The notes: a model not told the origin generated them from the sequence alone. Positions 35,810 through 46,217 are shown, numbered from the stretch's first letter. The stretch: 64,000 bases of DNA from Stutzerimonas stutzeri (GCA_002339675.1 DDKB01000016.1:185434-249433), one strand, 5' to 3'. Program-made: numbers and translations.

Positions 35810-36391
35810 CTAGGATTGTTCGGATTGCGGCGATGAGTGGCGCACTAGGTAAAGCGCCTGGCCAGCCATGAACAGCAAGGTCAGGCCGAGACTGCCGAAT
35901 ACCTTGAAATCCACCCAGATGGCAGGGTAGACGAAGGCGACGAAGAGGTTGGCGCCGCCGCAGACCAGGAAGAACAGGACCCAGGCGATGTTCAGTTGCG
36001 TCCATTGCGCCGGCTGCAGCTGTACCGCATGCCCCATCATGCGCTGGACCAGTGGCCGGTCGCCGATGAAATGGCTGCCGGCGAAGGCCAGGGCGAATAG
36101 CCAGTTCAGTACCGGCGCTTTCCATTTCAGAATCGCCTCGCTGTGCAACGCGAGGGTCAGGCCGCCAAACAGCAGGCAGGCGCCGAGCGTCAGCCACTGG
36201 GCCTTCTCAAGCCGGCGCTGGCGCACCAGCAGGATGGTCGAGACGACGATCGAACTGAGGATGAGTACGGCCGTGGCACTGAAGATGCCGCCGATCGAGA
36301 CGCTGAAGCCCCCGACTTCGACGACTCGGGGCTCGAGCTTGTAGACGATGAAAAAGAGCAGCAGGGGGATGAAGTCGACGAATTGTTTCAC
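35810..36391 (-). CDS. yciB: Inner membrane septation protein YciB (IspZ), GTG start
   Basis: 193 residues from GTG at 36391, giving (M)[20 protein letters not shown], the standard YciB beginning; the open frame upstream to 36502 adds a non-family tail. Five hydrophobic helices. Family involved in cell-envelope and septum integrity in Shigella and E. coli. Followed by the yciI-like gene on the same strand, as commonly seen in proteobacteria. Confidence 0.93.
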   Translation of the reverse strand: MKQFVDFIPLLLFFIVYKLEPRVVEVGGFSVSIGGIFSATAVLILSSIVVSTILLVRQRRLEKAQWLTLGACLLFGGLTLALHSEAILKWKAPVLNWLFALAFAGSHFIGDRPLVQRMMGHAVQLQPAQWTQLNIAWVLFFLVCGGANLFVAFVYPAIWVDFKVFGSLGLTLLFMAGQALYLVRHSSPQSEQS

Positions 36392-36560
36392 GGAGAGCGC
36401 CAGAAGCGGTATGTGGCCGGCATAATACCAAACCGCGCAACGGGCGGAACGACCTCCGCCTGTTTTCCCGTCAGTGCGCGCGCCGCCTATCGACAAGGGC
36501 ACAAGCGCCGCCGCCCACGGTCAGTAAGGGTATATCGAACGCCTAGGAGATGGGTCTCGG

Positions 36561-37427
36561 ATGATTGTTGATCTGCACTGCCACAGCACCGCTTCCGATG
36601 GCGCCCTGGCACCGGCGGCGTTGGTCGAGCGGGCCCATGCGCGTGGCATCGAGCTGCTCGCGCTGACCGATCACGACACGGTCGAGGGACTCGATGCCGC
36701 GCGTGCCGAGGCCGAGCGGCTGGGCATGCGACTGGTGAATGGCATCGAGCTGTCATGCGTGTGGGGTGGCGCGACGGTGCATATCCTCGGCTACGCCTTC
36801 CAGCAGGACGCAGTCGCTCTGCAAGCGGCCATCGCCGCATTGCATGCGGGACGATGGGAGCGCGCGCAACTGATCGCTTCTCGTTTGGAGGCCAAGGGCA
36901 TGCCGGGCGCGCTGGATGGCGCGCGGGCGATCCAGCAGGAGCTCGGCGACAGCGGCAACGCCCCGGCACGGCCGCACTTCGCAGACTTCCTGGTGCGCGC
37001 CGGTCATGTGCGCGATCGGGCCGAAGCGTTTCGCAAGTGGCTCGGCTCGGGCAAGCTCGGCGATGTCAAACAGCACTGGCCCACGCTTGATCAGACCGTG
37101 ACGACGTTAAAGGCGGCGGGCGCCTGGATCAGCCTCGCCCATCCTTGGCAATACGATTTCACCCGCAGCAAGCGCCGGCGCCTGGTGAGCGAGTTCGCTG
37201 CGGCCGGTGGCCATGCGCTGGAAGTAGTCAATGGCATGCAGCCGCTGGAGCAGGTCGGTGGTCTGTCGATCCTCGTGCGCGAGTTTGGTCTCATGGCAAG
37301 CATTGGCAGCGACTTCCACGCGCCGGGGGACTGGTCTGAGCTGGGCCTGTATCGCGCCTTGCCGGAGGACCTGCAGCCACTGTGGCGCCATTTCGAACAT
37401 CAACCGCACACTGCGGCCGCCAGCTGA
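36561..37427 (+). CDS. rnm: PHP-domain 5'-3' exoribonuclease / nucleotide phosphatase Rnm (YciV, TrpH)
   Basis: 288 residues with the PHP metal motif DLHCHSTASDG and LTDHDTVEG, a second set GIELSCVWGG, and SLAHPWQYDFT and IGSDFHAPGDW near the C-terminus. E. coli YciV/RNase AM hydrolyses 3',5'-nucleoside bisphosphates and trims 5' ends of rRNA. A start with AGGAGA. It stands first in the run rnm, yciO, trpS, scpA, scpB, the usual proteobacterial order. Confidence 0.92.
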   Translation: MIVDLHCHSTASDGALAPAALVERAHARGIELLALTDHDTVEGLDAARAEAERLGMRLVNGIELSCVWGGATVHILGYAFQQDAVALQAAIAALHAGRWERAQLIASRLEAKGMPGALDGARAIQQELGDSGNAPARPHFADFLVRAGHVRDRAEAFRKWLGSGKLGDVKQHWPTLDQTVTTLKAAGAWISLAHPWQYDFTRSKRRRLVSEFAAAGGHALEVVNGMQPLEQVGGLSILVREFGLMASIGSDFHAPGDWSELGLYRALPEDLQPLWRHFEHQPHTAAAS

Positions 37428-37441
37428 ACAGGGAGTTCCCC

Positions 37442-38065
37442 ATGAGCCAGTTCTTTCAGATACACCCGGAAAACCCCCAGCCTCGGCTGATCAAGCAGGC
37501 TGTGGAAATCATTCGCAACGGTGGCGTCGTGGTCTACCCCACTGATTCCTCGTATGCCATCGGCTGTGCCATCGGCAACAAGGCCGGCATCGAGCGCATC
37601 CGCCGCTTGCGCCAGCTGGATGACAAACACAACTTCACGCTCGTCTGCCGCGATCTGTCGCAACTTGGCCTGTTCGCGAAAGTCGATACGGCTGCTTTTC
37701 GCCTGCTCAAGACCAACCTGCCTGGGCCTTACACGGTGATCCTCAGCGCCACGCGAGAAGTGCCACGCATGCTGCTGCATCCCAAGCGCCGCACCATTGG
37801 TCTGCGGGTGCCGGCGCAGCCCATCGCGCAAGCCCTGCTGGCCGAGCTAGGTGAGCCATTGATGAGCGTCAGCCTGATCTTGCCTGGTGAGTCCGAACCC
37901 CTGAACGACCCCTATGAGATGCGCAGCACCCTGGAACATCAGGTAGACCTGATCATCGACGGCGGTTACGGTGGCGTCGAAGCCTCTACTGTCATCAGCC
38001 TCGTCGATGGCGAGCCGGAGGTCGTGCGGGTTGGTTGTGGTGATCCGGCAGCCTTTGCCGGCTGA
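37442..38065 (+). CDS. yciO: YciO family Sua5/YrdC-like protein
   Basis: 207 residues from the ATG at 37442, with GGGAG upstream. The Sua5/YrdC fold is seen as GGVVVYPTDSSYAIGCAI, KHNFTLVCRDLS and LPGPYTVIL, with RTIGLRVPA. YciO is a paralogue of the TsaC/Sua5 threonylcarbamoyl-AMP synthase with weak such activity; it is probably not the main tRNA t6A enzyme. Next gene is trpS, 40 bases away. Confidence 0.92.
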   Translation: MSQFFQIHPENPQPRLIKQAVEIIRNGGVVVYPTDSSYAIGCAIGNKAGIERIRRLRQLDDKHNFTLVCRDLSQLGLFAKVDTAAFRLLKTNLPGPYTVILSATREVPRMLLHPKRRTIGLRVPAQPIAQALLAELGEPLMSVSLILPGESEPLNDPYEMRSTLEHQVDLIIDGGYGGVEASTVISLVDGEPEVVRVGCGDPAAFAG

Positions 38066-38105
38066 CCGCGTCGACCTTGTCAAGAATCGATAAAGGACAC
38101 CCTTT

Positions 38106-39320
38106 TTGAGCTCCATGGATTCGCAGCGACGCGTGGTTTCCGGAATGCGGCCCAGCGGCCGCCTTCATCTTGGCCACTATTTCGGCGTATTGAAGAACTG
38201 GGTCAGGATGCAGCACGAATACCAGTGCTTTTTCTGCATCGTCGACTGGCATGCCCTGACTACAGACCATTCGGCCGGTCCCGACATCGCGCGCAACGTC
38301 CACGAAATGGCCGTGGACTGGCTGGCGGCAGGCGTCAGTCCCAGCTCGGCGACCCTGTTCATCCAGTCGCAGGTGCCCGAACATGCTGAGCTGCACCTCC
38401 TGTTGTCGACGATTTGCCCGCTGGCCTGGCTCGAGCGGGTGCCGTCCTACAAGGAATTGCAGCAGGACGCTCAGCAACGCGATCTGGGCACCTATGGGTT
38501 CCTCGGCTATCCGTTGCTGCAGGCCGCCGACATTCTGGCCTATCGCGCCGGCGTGGTGCCGGTCGGCAGTGACCAGCTGCCGCATGTGGAGTTTGCTCGA
38601 GACGTGGCGCGGCGCTTCAACCATCTTTACGGCAGCGAGGAGGATTTCGAGGTCAAGGCCGAGGCGGCGATTCGCAAGCTCGGCAAGAAAAGTTCGAAGC
38701 TCTACACCAGCCTGCGCAAGACCTACCAGGAGCAGGGCGACCTCGAGGCGCTGAACACCGCGCGGGCGCTGCTCAAGGATCAGCAGACCATCACTCTGGG
38801 CGACCAGGAACGCCTATTTGGCTATCTGGAAGGCGGCGGCCGGCTGCTATTGCCCGAGCCGCAGGCCATGCTGAGCGAATCGCCGAGGCTGTCAGGTCTT
38901 GACGGCGGCAAGATGGCCAAGTCGGCAAACAACTCCATTTTCCTGCGCGATCTGCCCGCGGACGTGGAAGAGAAGATCAAGCGCATGCCCACCGATCCGG
39001 CGCGGGTTCATCGCCACGATCCGGGCGAGCCGACGCGCTGCCCCGTGTGGCAGATGCACCAGACGCACTCGCCGGAAAGCATCTGCCAGTGGGCCGAGCA
39101 GGGCTGCCGCAGCGCTGAAATCGGCTGCCTGGACTGCAAAGGGCCGCTAATCGATGCGATCAATATCGAGCTCGCGCCGCTGCAGGAGCGCGCTCAGGAC
39201 TATGAGCAGAACCCCGATCTGGTGCGCAGCATCCTGGCCGAGGGTGCGGAACACGCCCGCGACGAGGCGCGCGAAACGTTGATCGTGGTGCGTCAGGCCA
39301 TGGGTCTCAACTACCGCTAG
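38106..39320 (+). CDS. trpS: Tryptophanyl-tRNA synthetase, TTG start
   Basis: Charges tRNA-Trp. Two starts are possible: TTG at 38106, which has AGGA with 8-base spacing, and ATG at 38115, which would have 17. I favour TTG; the product is 404 residues. Class I motifs: PSGRLHLGHYFG (HIGH) and KMAKS (KMSKS). The protein is longer than E. coli TrpS (334) because of inserts in the middle and C-terminal parts, a form found in Pseudomonas. The downstream gene is scpA. Confidence 0.93.
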   Translation: MSSMDSQRRVVSGMRPSGRLHLGHYFGVLKNWVRMQHEYQCFFCIVDWHALTTDHSAGPDIARNVHEMAVDWLAAGVSPSSATLFIQSQVPEHAELHLLLSTICPLAWLERVPSYKELQQDAQQRDLGTYGFLGYPLLQAADILAYRAGVVPVGSDQLPHVEFARDVARRFNHLYGSEEDFEVKAEAAIRKLGKKSSKLYTSLRKTYQEQGDLEALNTARALLKDQQTITLGDQERLFGYLEGGGRLLLPEPQAMLSESPRLSGLDGGKMAKSANNSIFLRDLPADVEEKIKRMPTDPARVHRHDPGEPTRCPVWQMHQTHSPESICQWAEQGCRSAEIGCLDCKGPLIDAINIELAPLQERAQDYEQNPDLVRSILAEGAEHARDEARETLIVVRQAMGLNYR

Positions 39321-39383
39321 CCGGCCCCTGTTACCTACCGAGCGGCGGCCGTGCCGGCTGCCGCTTCCTCCTGTGGAGCGAGC

Positions 39384-40244
39384 ATGCAAGAACACCCGGC
39401 CGAGGCCAGTGTCGTGGCGCCCGGCGAGCAGCTGCGGCTGGCGCTCGTCTATGGCGAGGCCTTCAACAACCTGCCCCAGGACCTTTATATACCGCCCGAT
39501 GCGCTGGAGGTCTTCCTCGAAGCGTTCGAGGGGCCGCTGGACCTGTTGCTCTACCTGATCCGCAAGCAGAACATCGATATTCTCGACATTCCGGTAGCCG
39601 AGATCACCCGCCAGTACATGGGCTACGTCGAGTTGATGAAGGCCGTGCGCCTTGAGCTGGCGGCCGAGTACCTGGTGATGGCAGCGATGCTCGCCGAGAT
39701 CAAATCGCGCATGCTGCTGCCTCGCTCCGCCGAGGTGGAGGAAGACGAGGCGGACCCCCGTGCCGAGCTGATCCGCCGCTTGCAGGAGTACGAGCGATTC
39801 AAGGCTGCATCCGAGGATCTCGACGGGCTGCCGCGGGTCGGCCGCGAGTTGCATGTCCCGCGGCTGGCAGCGCCGGAGGCCCGCGCGCGCAAGCTGTTGC
39901 CCGAGGTCAGCCTGGAGGAGCTGCTGGTCGCCATGGCCGAAGTGCTGCGCCGTGCCGACATGTTCGAAAGCCACCAGGTGACGCGCGAGACCCTGTCGAC
40001 CCGCGAGCGGATGAGCGACGTGCTCGAGCGTCTGAAGGATGGCGCATTCGTGCCCTTCGTCGCCTTGTTCGCAGTGGAGGAGGGGCGGCTCGGCGTGGTG
40101 GTCACCTTCATGGCTGTGCTTGAGCTGATCAAGGAGTCGCTGGTCGAGCTGGTGCAGAACGAGCCCTTCGGGCCGATCCATGTCCGGGCACGCAGCGAGG
40201 AAACATCACCCGAGGAAAACCCGTCGATGGAGCCCGTACTGTGA
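39384..40244 (+). CDS. scpA: Segregation and condensation protein A
   Basis: 286 residues from the ATG at 39384, with GGAG upstream. ScpA is the kleisin of the SMC-ScpAB condensin. Signature seen: FLEAFEGPLDLLLYLIRKQN (about 50-69), YLVMAAMLAEIKSRMLLPR and, at the C-terminus, a winged helix. Pseudomonads carry SMC-ScpAB together with MksBEF. The stop overlaps the scpB start as GTGA, showing coupling. Confidence 0.94.
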   Translation: MQEHPAEASVVAPGEQLRLALVYGEAFNNLPQDLYIPPDALEVFLEAFEGPLDLLLYLIRKQNIDILDIPVAEITRQYMGYVELMKAVRLELAAEYLVMAAMLAEIKSRMLLPRSAEVEEDEADPRAELIRRLQEYERFKAASEDLDGLPRVGRELHVPRLAAPEARARKLLPEVSLEELLVAMAEVLRRADMFESHQVTRETLSTRERMSDVLERLKDGAFVPFVALFAVEEGRLGVVVTFMAVLELIKESLVELVQNEPFGPIHVRARSEETSPEENPSMEPVL

Positions 40245-41014
40245 ATCTGTCCGACCCCAAGGACCTGGCGTCGCTGCTCGAGGGCCTGCTGCTCGCCGCC
40301 GGCAAGCCGATGTCCATCGAGCGCATGGGCGACCTGTTCGATGAAGTCGAGCGTCCGTCGCCGGCCCTGTTGCGCAAGGCGCTGGAGGTGCTGGACAAGT
40401 CGTGCAAGGGACGCGCGTTCGAGCTGAAGGAAGTCGCCAGCGGGTTTCGCCTGCAGGTGCGCGAGCGCTTCTCGCCCTGGGTCGGGCGGCTCTGGGAAGA
40501 ACGGCCACAGCGGTATTCCCGCGCGCTGCTTGAAACCCTGGTGCTGATCGCCTACCGGCAACCGATTACCCGCGGGGAGATCGAGGAAATCCGCGGGGTG
40601 GCGGTCAACAGCCAGATCGTCAAGACCCTACTCGAGCGCGAATGGGTCCGCGTGGTCGGCCATCGCGACGTGCCCGGCCGGCCGGCGATGTTTGCCACCA
40701 CCCGGCAGTTTCTCGATCACTTCAACCTGAAGAGTCTCGACGAGTTGCCGCCCCTGGCCGTGCTGCGTGAAATGGAGCCGGAGCCCCTGCCGGTCGACGT
40801 CGAAGACGCTCCCGTGCCCGATGCGCTCCAGGCGCGCGCGAACCAGGCGCTTGAGGATGAGCCGGCGCCGCGCGAACAGACCAGCTTTCGCAGTCTGTTG
40901 GCGGAACTGGATGGGATGGAAACCGGGCTTAAGACCGACTTCGACGACCTGCTCGACGACGCACCGGCTCCGGAGCCGGGTCACGACGACGAAGCGGCCT
41001 CCCGCGATCACTGA
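40241..41014 (+). CDS. scpB: Segregation and condensation protein B, GTG start
   Basis: 257 residues beginning at GTG 40241, which overlaps the scpA TGA. Two winged-helix domains: LASLLEGLLLAAGKPMSIER and RALLETLVLIAYRQPITRGE with RPAMFATTRQFLDHFNL. The acidic C-terminal tail after residue 190 is longer than in Gram-positive ScpB. Partner of ScpA and SMC in chromosome organisation. In many genomes scpB is followed by rluB; here rluB lies about 17 kb away, with the mgsA to eda block between. The last 7 bases overlap mgsA. Confidence 0.93.
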   Translation: MNLSDPKDLASLLEGLLLAAGKPMSIERMGDLFDEVERPSPALLRKALEVLDKSCKGRAFELKEVASGFRLQVRERFSPWVGRLWEERPQRYSRALLETLVLIAYRQPITRGEIEEIRGVAVNSQIVKTLLEREWVRVVGHRDVPGRPAMFATTRQFLDHFNLKSLDELPPLAVLREMEPEPLPVDVEDAPVPDALQARANQALEDEPAPREQTSFRSLLAELDGMETGLKTDFDDLLDDAPAPEPGHDDEAASRDH

Positions 41015-41481
41015 TCGCCGCGGCGTCCGGCGAGGTAGGTGGCGTAGTCCGGGATCCGCACGCTGTGGGCCTGTTCCAGCATCGGGCTCGACAACAGGTA
41101 GTCGGCGCTGCTCTCGTTGGCCGCCAGCGGAATATTCCAGACCGCGGCGACCCGCAGCAGGGCCTTGACGTCGGGGTCGTGCGGCTGCGGTTCGAAGGGA
41201 TCCCAGAAGAACACCAGCAGATCGATGCGGCGTTCGGCGATGCGCGCGCCGATCTGCTGGTCGCCGCCCAGCGGGCCGCTGATCATGCACTCCACCGGCA
41301 GCTCGAGACGCTGGGCCAGCAGCAGGCCGGTGGTGCCGGTGGCAACCAGCTCATGCCGGGCCAGACGTGGGCTTTGCCGCTCGGCCCATTCCAGCAGGCG
41401 ATCCTTGCAGTGATCGTGCGCCACCAGTGCGATGCGCTTGCGGGCCGGCAGTGTCGCGGTGACGAAATCGATGCGGTTCAT
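41008..41481 (-). CDS. mgsA: Methylglyoxal synthase
   Basis: 157 residues. MgsA converts DHAP to methylglyoxal and phosphate, a bypass that relieves sugar phosphate stress. Motifs: ALVAHDHCKDRLLEWA, the phosphate loop ATGTTG, SGPLGGDQQIGARIAE with the catalytic region, and FFWDPFEPQPHDPDVKALLR. The stop overlaps the end of scpB on the other strand by 7 bases. It is placed next to gap, so it fits the sugar cluster. Confidence 0.95.
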   Translation of the reverse strand: MNRIDFVTATLPARKRIALVAHDHCKDRLLEWAERQSPRLARHELVATGTTGLLLAQRLELPVECMISGPLGGDQQIGARIAERRIDLLVFFWDPFEPQPHDPDVKALLRVAAVWNIPLAANESSADYLLSSPMLEQAHSVRIPDYATYLAGRRGDQ

Positions 41482-41508
41482 GGGCTACCCGGTCTGGCCG
41501 ATGTGGTC

Positions 41509-42510
41509 TCAGGCTGCGTCGTGGAGCGCGCGGCAGGTGTCGAGCATGCGGTTGGAAAAGCCCCACTCGTTGTCATACCAGGCCATCACCTTCAGCAGGC
41601 GTCCGCTAACCTTGGTGTGGTTGGTATCGAAGATCGAGGACATCGGGTTGTGGTTGAAGTCGCACGACACCAGCGGCAGCGAGTTGCATGCCAGGATCGG
41701 CGAGCGCCCGCTGGCGTCCAGCATCAGCGCGTTGACTTCCTCGGCGGTGGTTTCGCGGCTCAGCTCCAGGGTCAGGTCGACCAGCGACACGTTGATCACC
41801 GGCACGCGGACCGCCATCCCGGTCAGCTTGCCCGCCAGCTCCGGCAGCACCAGACCAACGGCTTCGGCGGCGCCGGTCTTGGTCGGGATCATCGACTGGG
41901 TGGCCGAGCGCGCCCGGAACGGATCGCTGTGGTAGACGTCGGACAGGTTCTGGTCATTGGTGTAGGCGTGGATGGTGGTCATCAGGCCGTGCTCGATACC
42001 GTAGGCGCGCGACAGCACCTGCGCGACCGGCGCGAGGCAGTTGGTGGTGCAGGAGGCGTTGGAAATGATCTGGTGCGATTGCCGCAGGCTGTCGTGGTTG
42101 ACGCCGTAGACGATGGTGGCGTCCACGCCGGAGGCAGGCGCGGAAATGATTACCTTGCCGGCGCCGGCCTGCAGGTGCGCACTGGCTTTCTCGCGGGAGG
42201 TGAACAGGCCGGTACACTCGAAGACCACGTCCACGCGGTGCTCACGCCAGGGCAGGTCGGCCGGGTTGCGGATGGCGGTCACGGCAATCGCATCGCCGTT
42301 GACCCGCATCTGGTCGTCAGTCACCTCGACCTGCGCGTCGAAATGGCCGTGAACACTGTCAAACTGCAACAGGTGGGCGTTCATCGCCGGGCTGCCCAGG
42401 TCATTGATGGCCACGACCTGCAGGTGTTCGCGGTAGTCCTGGCTGTACAGAGCGCGGAGGACATTGCGTCCGATACGGCCGAAACCGTTGATGGCGATGC
42501 GAATAGTCAT
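41509..42510 (-). CDS. gap: Glyceraldehyde-3-phosphate dehydrogenase, type I
   Basis: 333 residues. NAD fold [18 protein letters not shown], catalytic Cys in [13 protein letters not shown], and [14 protein letters not shown] near the end. This is the GapA-type copy that pseudomonads keep with the Entner-Doudoroff genes, oxidising the glyceraldehyde-3-phosphate made by Eda. A promoter and HexR operator are visible upstream, so repression by HexR is likely. Divergent from edd. Confidence 0.96.
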   Translation of the reverse strand: MTIRIAINGFGRIGRNVLRALYSQDYREHLQVVAINDLGSPAMNAHLLQFDSVHGHFDAQVEVTDDQMRVNGDAIAVTAIRNPADLPWREHRVDVVFECTGLFTSREKASAHLQAGAGKVIISAPASGVDATIVYGVNHDSLRQSHQIISNASCTTNCLAPVAQVLSRAYGIEHGLMTTIHAYTNDQNLSDVYHSDPFRARSATQSMIPTKTGAAEAVGLVLPELAGKLTGMAVRVPVINVSLVDLTLELSRETTAEEVNALMLDASGRSPILACNSLPLVSCDFNHNPMSSIFDTNHTKVSGRLLKVMAWYDNEWGFSNRMLDTCRALHDAA

Positions 42511-42534
42511 AACAAGGTTCCTGGGCAGAATTTG

Positions 42535-42549
42535 TTGTAGGAATTACAA
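42535..42549. promoter_or_regulatory. HexR operator of gap/edd
   Basis: TTGT-AGGAATT-ACAA matches the TTGT-N7/8-ACAA HexR consensus exactly. It lies directly downstream of the -10 of the gap promoter, a position that would block transcription start. HexR releases DNA on binding KDPG. Confidence 0.75.
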
Positions 42550-42576
42550 GATTATTCCTGTCAGAATAGAAATCAA
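42549..42576 (-). promoter_or_regulatory. gap: Predicted gap promoter
   Basis: On the minus strand, TTGATT (plus 42571-42576) and TAATCT (plus 42549-42554) with a 16-base spacer. The HexR site overlaps the predicted start point. Confidence 0.5.
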
Positions 42577-42594
42577 GCCCAAATAGATGTTGTT

Positions 42595-42609
42595 TTGTTT
42601 GTAAAACTA
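42595..42609. promoter_or_regulatory. Degenerate HexR-like site on the edd side
   Basis: TTGT-N7-ACTA in the T-rich stretch before edd; one mismatch to TTGT-N7-ACAA. It may be a second, weaker HexR site or chance, since the stretch is AT-rich. Confidence 0.3.
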
Positions 42610-42634
42610 CGGATTAACGAGCAGGAGTGACGGC

Positions 42635-44464
42635 ATGCACCCGCGGATTCAAGAAGTGACCGAACGTTTGATCGAACGCAGCCGCCCGACACGGCAGCGC
42701 TACCTCGCGCAGATGGCCGGGGCTGCAAGCGACGGACCGCAGCGCGGCCGGTTGCAGTGCGCCAACTTCGCCCACGGTGTGGCCGGTTGCGGCTCGGCCG
42801 ATGACAAGCAGCGCCTGCGGCTGATGAACGAGGCCAACGTGGCCATCGTCTCTGCCTACAACGACATGCTGTCGGCGCATCAGCCGTACCACTATTTCCC
42901 TGATGTGATCAAAGAAGCCCTGCGCGAGGTCGGCTCGGTCGGCCAGTTCGCCGGCGGCGTGCCAGCCATGTGCGACGGCGTCACCCAGGGCGAGGCCGGC
43001 ATGGAGCTGAGCCTGGCCAGTCGCGAGGTGATCGCCATGGCCACGGCGGTGGCGCTGTCGCACAACATGTTCGATGGCGCGCTGTACCTGGGCATCTGCG
43101 ACAAGATCATCCCCGGCCTGATGATCGGCGCGCTGCGCTTCGGCCACCTGCCTTCGGTGTTCGTGCCCGGCGGTCCGATGACCTCGGGGATTCCCAACAA
43201 GCAGAAGGCCGAGGTCCGCCAGCGTTATGCCGAGGGCAAGGCAAGCCGCGAAGAGTTGCTCGAGTCGGAGATGCTCTCCTACCACAGCCCAGGTACCTGC
43301 ACCTTCTATGGCACAGCCAATACCAATCAGGTGGTCATGGAGATCATGGGTCTGCACCTGCCGGGCTCCTCGTTCGTCAACCCCTACACGCCGCTGCGCG
43401 ACGAGCTGACGCGCGAAGCGGCGCGGCAGGTGACGCGACTGACAGCGCAATCGGGTAACTACCTGCCGCTGTGCCAGATCGTCGATGAAAAGGCGATCGT
43501 CAACTCGGTGGTGGCACTCAACGCGACTGGCGGATCGACCAATCACACCCTGCATATCCCCGCGTTTGCCCAGGCCGCGGGTATCCAGCTGACCTGGCAG
43601 GACATGGCCGACATCTCTGCCGTGACGCCAACGCTGGCCAAGGTCTACCCCAACGGGCAGGCCGACGTGAACCACTTCCATGCCTGCGGCGGCGTGCCGT
43701 TCATGGTCCGCACCCTGCTCGAAGCCGGCCTGCTGCACGAGGACGTCTACACCGTGATGGGCAAGGGGCTCGGCCAATACACCCGCGAACCTTTCCTCGA
43801 GGATGGCAAGCTGGTCTGGCGCGAGGGGCCGCAGAACAGTCTCGACGAGGCGATCCTGCGGCCGGTGGAGCGGGCGTTTTCCCCCGAGGGCGGCTTGCGC
43901 GTGCTGGAAGGCAACCTCGGCCGCGGCGTGACCAAGGTGTCGGCCGTGGCGCCGGAACATCGGGTCGTCGAGGCGCCGGCGCGGGTCTTCGGTGACCAGT
44001 CCGAGCTGGCCGAGGCGTTCAAGAACGGCGAGCTGGAAAAGGACTTCGTCGCGGTGGTGCGTTTCCAGGGACCCAAGGCCAACGGCATGCCGGAGCTGCA
44101 CAAGCTGACACCCTTCCTCGGCGTGCTGCAGGACCGCGGCTACAAGGTGGCGCTGGTCACCGACGGTCGCATGTCCGGCGCGTCCGGCAAGGTGCCGGCG
44201 GCGATCCATGTCAGCCCCGAAGCGCTCGACGGCGGCCCCTTGTGCCGCGTGCAGGATGGTGACTTGATCCGCGTGGACGGCGAAACCGGCGATCTGCGCA
44301 TTCTCGTGGACCAGGATGCGTTCGACCGCCGCGAGCCGGTCCTGGCGCCGAGCGGGCACGGAATCGGTTGCGGCCGTGAGCTGTTCGGCTTCCTGCGGGC
44401 CGCCTTCAGTCCGGCGGAACAGGGCGCAAGCGTATTCACCGAGGCGCTGGAGGCGCTCAAGTGA
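42635..44464 (+). CDS. edd: Phosphogluconate dehydratase
   Basis: Key Entner-Doudoroff enzyme, an Fe-S dehydratase making KDPG from 6-phosphogluconate. 609 residues. Signature IlvD/Edd motifs: [37 protein letters not shown] with the Fe-S Cys, [26 protein letters not shown] and [17 protein letters not shown]. Ends overlapping glk by 4 bases. Upstream is the HexR operator region; GCAGGAG lies before the ATG. Confidence 0.96.
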   Translation: MHPRIQEVTERLIERSRPTRQRYLAQMAGAASDGPQRGRLQCANFAHGVAGCGSADDKQRLRLMNEANVAIVSAYNDMLSAHQPYHYFPDVIKEALREVGSVGQFAGGVPAMCDGVTQGEAGMELSLASREVIAMATAVALSHNMFDGALYLGICDKIIPGLMIGALRFGHLPSVFVPGGPMTSGIPNKQKAEVRQRYAEGKASREELLESEMLSYHSPGTCTFYGTANTNQVVMEIMGLHLPGSSFVNPYTPLRDELTREAARQVTRLTAQSGNYLPLCQIVDEKAIVNSVVALNATGGSTNHTLHIPAFAQAAGIQLTWQDMADISAVTPTLAKVYPNGQADVNHFHACGGVPFMVRTLLEAGLLHEDVYTVMGKGLGQYTREPFLEDGKLVWREGPQNSLDEAILRPVERAFSPEGGLRVLEGNLGRGVTKVSAVAPEHRVVEAPARVFGDQSELAEAFKNGELEKDFVAVVRFQGPKANGMPELHKLTPFLGVLQDRGYKVALVTDGRMSGASGKVPAAIHVSPEALDGGPLCRVQDGDLIRVDGETGDLRILVDQDAFDRREPVLAPSGHGIGCGRELFGFLRAAFSPAEQGASVFTEALEALK

Positions 44465-45432
44465 CGGCACTGGTCGGAGACATCGGCGGTACCAATGCGC
44501 GTTTCGCACTGTGGCGCGACGGCCAAATCGAGTCGGTGCGGGTCCTGCCGACGCTCGATTATCCGCGCCCCGAGGACGCCATTCGCGCCTACCTGCTCGC
44601 CGTGGGACAGGAACTGGACGCGCTGCAGGCCGTCTGCCTGGCCTGTGCCGGTCCAGTGTCTGGCGACAGCTTCGTCTTCACCAACAATCACTGGCGGCTC
44701 AGCCGGCAGGGCTTCTGCGACGAGCTTGGTCTGACCGATCTGCTGCTGATCAACGACTTCACCGCGATGGCGCTGGGTATGACGCGCCTGCGCGAGGGCG
44801 AGCTGGTCGAGGTCTGCGCCGGGCAGCCGGCAGCCGGGCGGGCGCGGCTGGTGATCGGACCGGGCACCGGGCTTGGCGTGGCCACGCTGGTGCCCCTCGG
44901 CGAGGGCGCCTGGCAGGCGCTGCCGGGCGAGGGCGGCCACGTCTGCCTGCCGATTGGCAGCACTCGCGAGGCGGCATTGTGGGCACGTCTGCACGAGCAG
45001 CTCGGCCACGTGAACGCCGAAGCGGTGCTCAGCGGCGGCGGCCTGCTGGCGCTGTATCGGACCAGCTGCGCGCTCGACGGCGAAACGCCGCGGCTGGGCA
45101 GTCCGGCGGAGATCACCACCGCGGCGCTGGCCGGTGATGCCTATGCGGCAGCGGTGCTGGAACAGTTCTGCGTCTGGCTGGGTCGTATCGCCGGCGACAA
45201 CGTGCTGACGACCGGGGCACAGGGCGGCGTCTACATCGCCGGGGGCATCGTGCCGCGCTTCGTCGAATTCTTCATCCGCAGCGGATTCAGCCAGAGTCTG
45301 CGCGACAAGGGCTGCATGAGCCGGTACTTTGACAACCTGCCGGTGTGGGTCGTGACGGCGCCGTATCCGGGATTGGAGGGCGCGGGCGTTGCCTTGCAGC
45401 AATTGCTGGAGGCGGGTGCCAAAGGGCGCTGA
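44461..45432 (+). CDS. glk: Glucokinase
   Basis: 323 residues. Phosphorylates glucose with ATP. Motifs: [14 protein letters not shown] (phosphate 1), [37 protein letters not shown] and GEGGHVCLP, typical of bacterial Glk. Overlaps edd by 4 bases, so is coupled to it. Followed by gltR, so that edd, glk, gltR and gtrS form one operon as in P. aeruginosa. Confidence 0.95.
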   Translation: MTALVGDIGGTNARFALWRDGQIESVRVLPTLDYPRPEDAIRAYLLAVGQELDALQAVCLACAGPVSGDSFVFTNNHWRLSRQGFCDELGLTDLLLINDFTAMALGMTRLREGELVEVCAGQPAAGRARLVIGPGTGLGVATLVPLGEGAWQALPGEGGHVCLPIGSTREAALWARLHEQLGHVNAEAVLSGGGLLALYRTSCALDGETPRLGSPAEITTAALAGDAYAAAVLEQFCVWLGRIAGDNVLTTGAQGGVYIAGGIVPRFVEFFIRSGFSQSLRDKGCMSRYFDNLPVWVVTAPYPGLEGAGVALQQLLEAGAKGR

Positions 45433-45482
45433 GCGGTTCGGGACACGATCGGAACAGAACAACAAGCGAGAAGGGACGCCAG

Positions 45483-46217
45483 GTGAGCCAGGCTGGAAAA
45501 TCGATTCTGCTGGTCGACGATGACCAGGACATCCGCGAACTGTTGGACGCCTACCTGAGCCGCTCGGGTTTTCAGGTTCGCACCGTGGGCGATGGCGCGC
45601 AGTTTCGTGACGCCATGACACATGACGTGGCCGACCTGGTGATTCTGGACGTGATGCTGCCCGACGAGGACGGCTTCAGTTTGTGCCGCTGGGTGCGCGG
45701 TCACCAGCGCCTGGCGCAGATGCCCATCATCATGTTGACAGCCAGTTCCGACGAGACCGACCGCGTTCTCGGCCTGGAACTGGGCGCCGACGATTACCTG
45801 GGCAAGCCGTTCAGTCCTCGCGAGCTGCTGGCCCGGGTCAAGGCATTGCTGCGGCGGGTGAATTTCGGCCAGGAGCGTGGGGGCGATGTGCTGGCCTTCG
45901 ACGAGTGGCGCCTGGACATGGTCAGCCATCGACTCTTCCATCAGGACGGCGAGGAAGTGCTGTTGTCCGGTGCCGACTTCGCCTTGCTCAAGCTGTTTCT
46001 CGACCATCCGCAGCAGATCCTCGACCGCGACACCATTGCCAACGCCACGCGCGGCCGCGAAGTCATGCCCCTCGACCGCATCGTCGACATGGCGGTCAGT
46101 CGCCTGCGCCAACGGTTGCGTGACACCGGTAAGTGCCCACGCTTGATTCGCACGGTGCGCGGTAGCGGTTATCTGCTCGCAGCGCAGGTGGCGCCTCACC
46201 ATGACCCGCTCGGCTAG
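45483..46217 (+). CDS. gltR: Response regulator GltR, glucose transport control
   Basis: 244 residues starting at GTG 45483, which has AAGGGA upstream. Receiver acidic pair LLVDDDQDI and phosphorylation site D56 in VILDVMLPDEDG, then an OmpR-type winged helix (about 140-235). In pseudomonads GltR is tied to the glucose porin and ABC transporter and works with the kinase GtrS, whose gene overlaps by 17 bases. The gltBFGK set lies directly downstream of gtrS. Confidence 0.93.
   Translation: MSQAGKSILLVDDDQDIRELLDAYLSRSGFQVRTVGDGAQFRDAMTHDVADLVILDVMLPDEDGFSLCRWVRGHQRLAQMPIIMLTASSDETDRVLGLELGADDYLGKPFSPRELLARVKALLRRVNFGQERGGDVLAFDEWRLDMVSHRLFHQDGEEVLLSGADFALLKLFLDHPQQILDRDTIANATRGREVMPLDRIVDMAVSRLRQRLRDTGKCPRLIRTVRGSGYLLAAQVAPHHDPLG

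Noticed and set aside
42614..44509. 631-codon frame antisense to edd
   Set aside because: Edd is complete and conserved; the opposite frame has shadow composition.
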